A DNA stretch of 64,000 nt from Parahaliea mediterranea. GTDB taxonomy: Bacteria; Pseudomonadota; Gammaproteobacteria; Pseudomonadales; Halieaceae. The stretch is taken from NCBI RefSeq assembly GCF_017255185.1, contig NZ_JAFKCZ010000014.1, positions 1 to 64,000 on the forward strand, in the 5' to 3' direction. Below the pieces are notes generated by a model. That model had not been told where the DNA came from. It made no database searches and saw only the letters and a list, made by a program, of their open reading frames with translations. A program made the translations under genes and the position numbers. Within the stretch, counting starts at the first letter, position 1, and each line of letters starts with the position of its first letter. Below, in pieces: positions 62,792 through 64,000 of this stretch.

Positions 62792-63046
62792 GTGCCTACA
62801 GCCCTGCTGGAAATTGTCGACCTGGGAGACGGGGAAATCGTACTGCAACACGCGGAAGATGACTCGGAGCCCCTGGTGCGCATCCGCTTTTCCGAAGAAT
62901 CGCGGATGTACCTGTCGGAAAACAGCCTGGAAGTGGCCAAGGCCATGATCCAGGCCGGAATCCAGGCCGCCTCCAACCTGGTGGAGGAAGAGGACGCCGA
63001 GCTGGAGCCGGGCGCTCCAGACGCCGCGCCCCGCGTACTCCACTAG
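62792..63046 (+). CDS. Small conserved hypothetical protein between topA and lexA
   Basis: An 84-residue acidic protein (ALLEIVDLGDGEIVLQHAED, then a helical ESRMYLSENSLEVAKAMIQAGIQAASNLVEEEDAE). It starts at GTG at 62792 after a purine-rich GAGG. Its place in the topA-lexA interval matches a small gene at the same position in Pseudomonas. Its function is not known. Confidence 0.8.
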   Translation: MPTALLEIVDLGDGEIVLQHAEDDSEPLVRIRFSEESRMYLSENSLEVAKAMIQAGIQAASNLVEEEDAELEPGAPDAAPRVLH

Positions 63047-63121
63047 CGGGCAGGCCCCGCCGCCCGGCCTTAGCGCATCGGGCGGGCCAGGGGGCGGATT
63101 CGCCCGCCGACTGCCGCGGCC

Positions 63122-63724
63122 CTAGAGCCCGCGGCGCAGTACCCCTACGCTGAGGCCCTCGATGGCGAAGGCCTGTTGGCGCAGGTCGACCCGGATCGGT
63201 TCGTAGTCCGGGTTTTCGGGCAACAGCTCCAGTAAATGCCTGCTGCTGGTCTTGCGCAGGCGTTTCACCGTCACTTCATCCTCGATCCGCGCCACCACGA
63301 TATCCCCGGTGTTGGCCACGGGCGTGCTGTGGACCGCCAGCAGGTCGCCGTCGTAAATCCCCGCGTCAATCATGCTGTCGCCGTGCACGGTGAGAAAATA
63401 ATTGGCCGCCGGCTTGAAGAACTCTCCCGCCAGGTCGCAGTAGTCCTCGATGTGTTCCTGGGCCAGCACCGGGCTGCCGGCCGCCACCCGGCCGACGATG
63501 GGCAGGCCCGGCCGCTCCGGCAGGCGGATGCCGCGGGAGGCGCCCGGGATGATCTCGATGGCGCCCTTGCGGGCGAGGGCCTTGAGGTGTTCCTCGGCGG
63601 CGTTGGCGGACTTGAAACCCAGTTGCCGGGCGATATCGGCCCGGGTGGGGGGGTAGCCGGTCTCCGCGATATGTTCGCGGACGATATCCAGCACCTGTTG
63701 TTGCCGCCGGGTCAGTTGCTCCAT
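63122..63724 (-). CDS. lexA: LexA repressor
   Basis: A 200-residue SOS-response repressor. The N-terminal winged helix is complete ([51 protein letters not shown]). The self-cleavage site AG lies in GRVAAGSP, and the catalytic serine and lysine are in HGDSMID and VTVKRL. RecA filaments on single-stranded DNA trigger its cleavage. Two SOS boxes lie directly upstream. It is convergent with the small gene at 62.8 kb. Confidence 0.97.
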   Translation of the reverse strand: MEQLTRRQQQVLDIVREHIAETGYPPTRADIARQLGFKSANAAEEHLKALARKGAIEIIPGASRGIRLPERPGLPIVGRVAAGSPVLAQEHIEDYCDLAGEFFKPAANYFLTVHGDSMIDAGIYDGDLLAVHSTPVANTGDIVVARIEDEVTVKRLRKTSSRHLLELLPENPDYEPIRVDLRQQAFAIEGLSVGVLRRGL

Positions 63725-63733
63725 GGTTGCGCC

Positions 63734-63767
63734 CTGTTTTTTTATACAGGCCTGTGAGTATATACAG
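63734..63767. promoter_or_regulatory. Two SOS (LexA) boxes upstream of lexA
   Basis: Two 16-base CTG-N10-CAG sites with AT-rich cores lie 18 bases apart, centre to centre: 63734-63749 (CTGTTTTTTTATACAG) and 63752-63767 (CTGTGAGTATATACAG). They begin ten bases upstream of the lexA start codon. E. coli lexA also has two boxes, giving tight autoregulation. Confidence 0.9.
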
Positions 63768-64000
63768 CCCTGGCGGGCGGGTAAAGGTTGCCGGAGCGGG
63801 CCTTTGAGGCCAGGCAGGGAGGTGGTGGCCGCAAGTCGCGGGGCAGTTGCAATCGCCGATCCCGTCCGCTACCGTGCTGCCCCTCGAGGGCGGGGGTTCG
63901 ATACCTTGAACCCGCGCCATCCTCCCGGCGGTGATCCCGCCGTTGCAACCCGCGCGCCATGCAGGGCGCGCACTGTGTATCGATAGCGGAGACAGCGCAT
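63768..64000. other. Right end of the window, no supported gene
   Basis: No recognisable gene is seen in the last 233 bases. A GGGTTC-N8-GAACCC inverted repeat lies at 63894-63913. The DNA is GC-rich and may be the start of a flanking gene or its control region. Confidence 0.4.

Noticed and set aside
63894-63913. GGGTTC-N8-GAACCC at the right end as a tRNA T-arm
   Set aside because: No matching acceptor stem or anticodon arm can be built around it.

Overview
The window is a high-GC chromosome segment from a gammaproteobacterium, most likely a marine member of the Cellvibrionales/Halieaceae. The evidence is the mix of house-keeping genes and their order: topA, a DUF6586-type gene, a small gene and lexA; dnaX-ybaB-recR; rnd-ycgL-ycgN; plus acnB, glnS, cysS, folD, miaE and 4.5S RNA. 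Exosortase-type sorting signals also fit. The taxon is inferred from gene content only.

Layout. 1-2.55 kb is an AT-richer accessory strip: the end of an IS3-type element, then four unrelated one-gene units (DUF1801, YpeA-like GNAT, CPBP protease, RimL-like GNAT). 2.6-5.3 kb holds an MFS transporter and an aldo/keto reductase. 5.6-6.6 kb holds a PEP-CTERM protein behind a sigma-54-type promoter with nested dyads. 6.7-18.7 kb is small metabolism and regulation: a phytoene-desaturase-like flavoprotein, M20 peptidase and PadR regulator, a nitroreductase/DMT/GNAT operon next to a Crp-type regulator, DUF502, a di-haem peroxidase, nitronate monooxygenase, a P460-like cytochrome, and a tpm/MerR pair sharing a 19-bp-spacer promoter. 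18.8-28.7 kb is core: yjdM, acnB, DUF1289-miaE, an outer-membrane protein, lpxH-ppiB, glnS and cysS.

28.7-33.1 kb is a stress/envelope module. A sigma-54 activator with a degenerate receiver domain faces a BON/DUF1328/small-protein operon that has a near-consensus sigma-54 promoter; a MscS channel is divergent from it. 33.2-37.4 kb carries two long paralogues with a signal peptide, a 14-residue segment and an IPTL-like exosortase signal close to the N-terminus, with a decayed third copy between them. This is the most unusual locus of the window.

37.4-44.4 kb has folD, a Pro-His-Arg tRNA cluster with its promoter, truC and an RND efflux pair. 44.4-50 kb has 4.5S RNA, zur, dnaX with a complete programmed -1 frameshift signal, ybaB, recR, rnd, ycgL and ycgN. 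50-54 kb is a VWA / MoxR ATPase / CoxE-like VWA cluster. 54-64 kb has a quinone-oxidoreductase-like enzyme, an outer-membrane protein, an IclR regulator with a SpoU methylase, a glutaredoxin-like protein, a universal stress protein, topA and lexA with two SOS boxes. Several genes are coupled by 1-8 nt overlaps, and two convergent gene pairs overlap in their stop codons.
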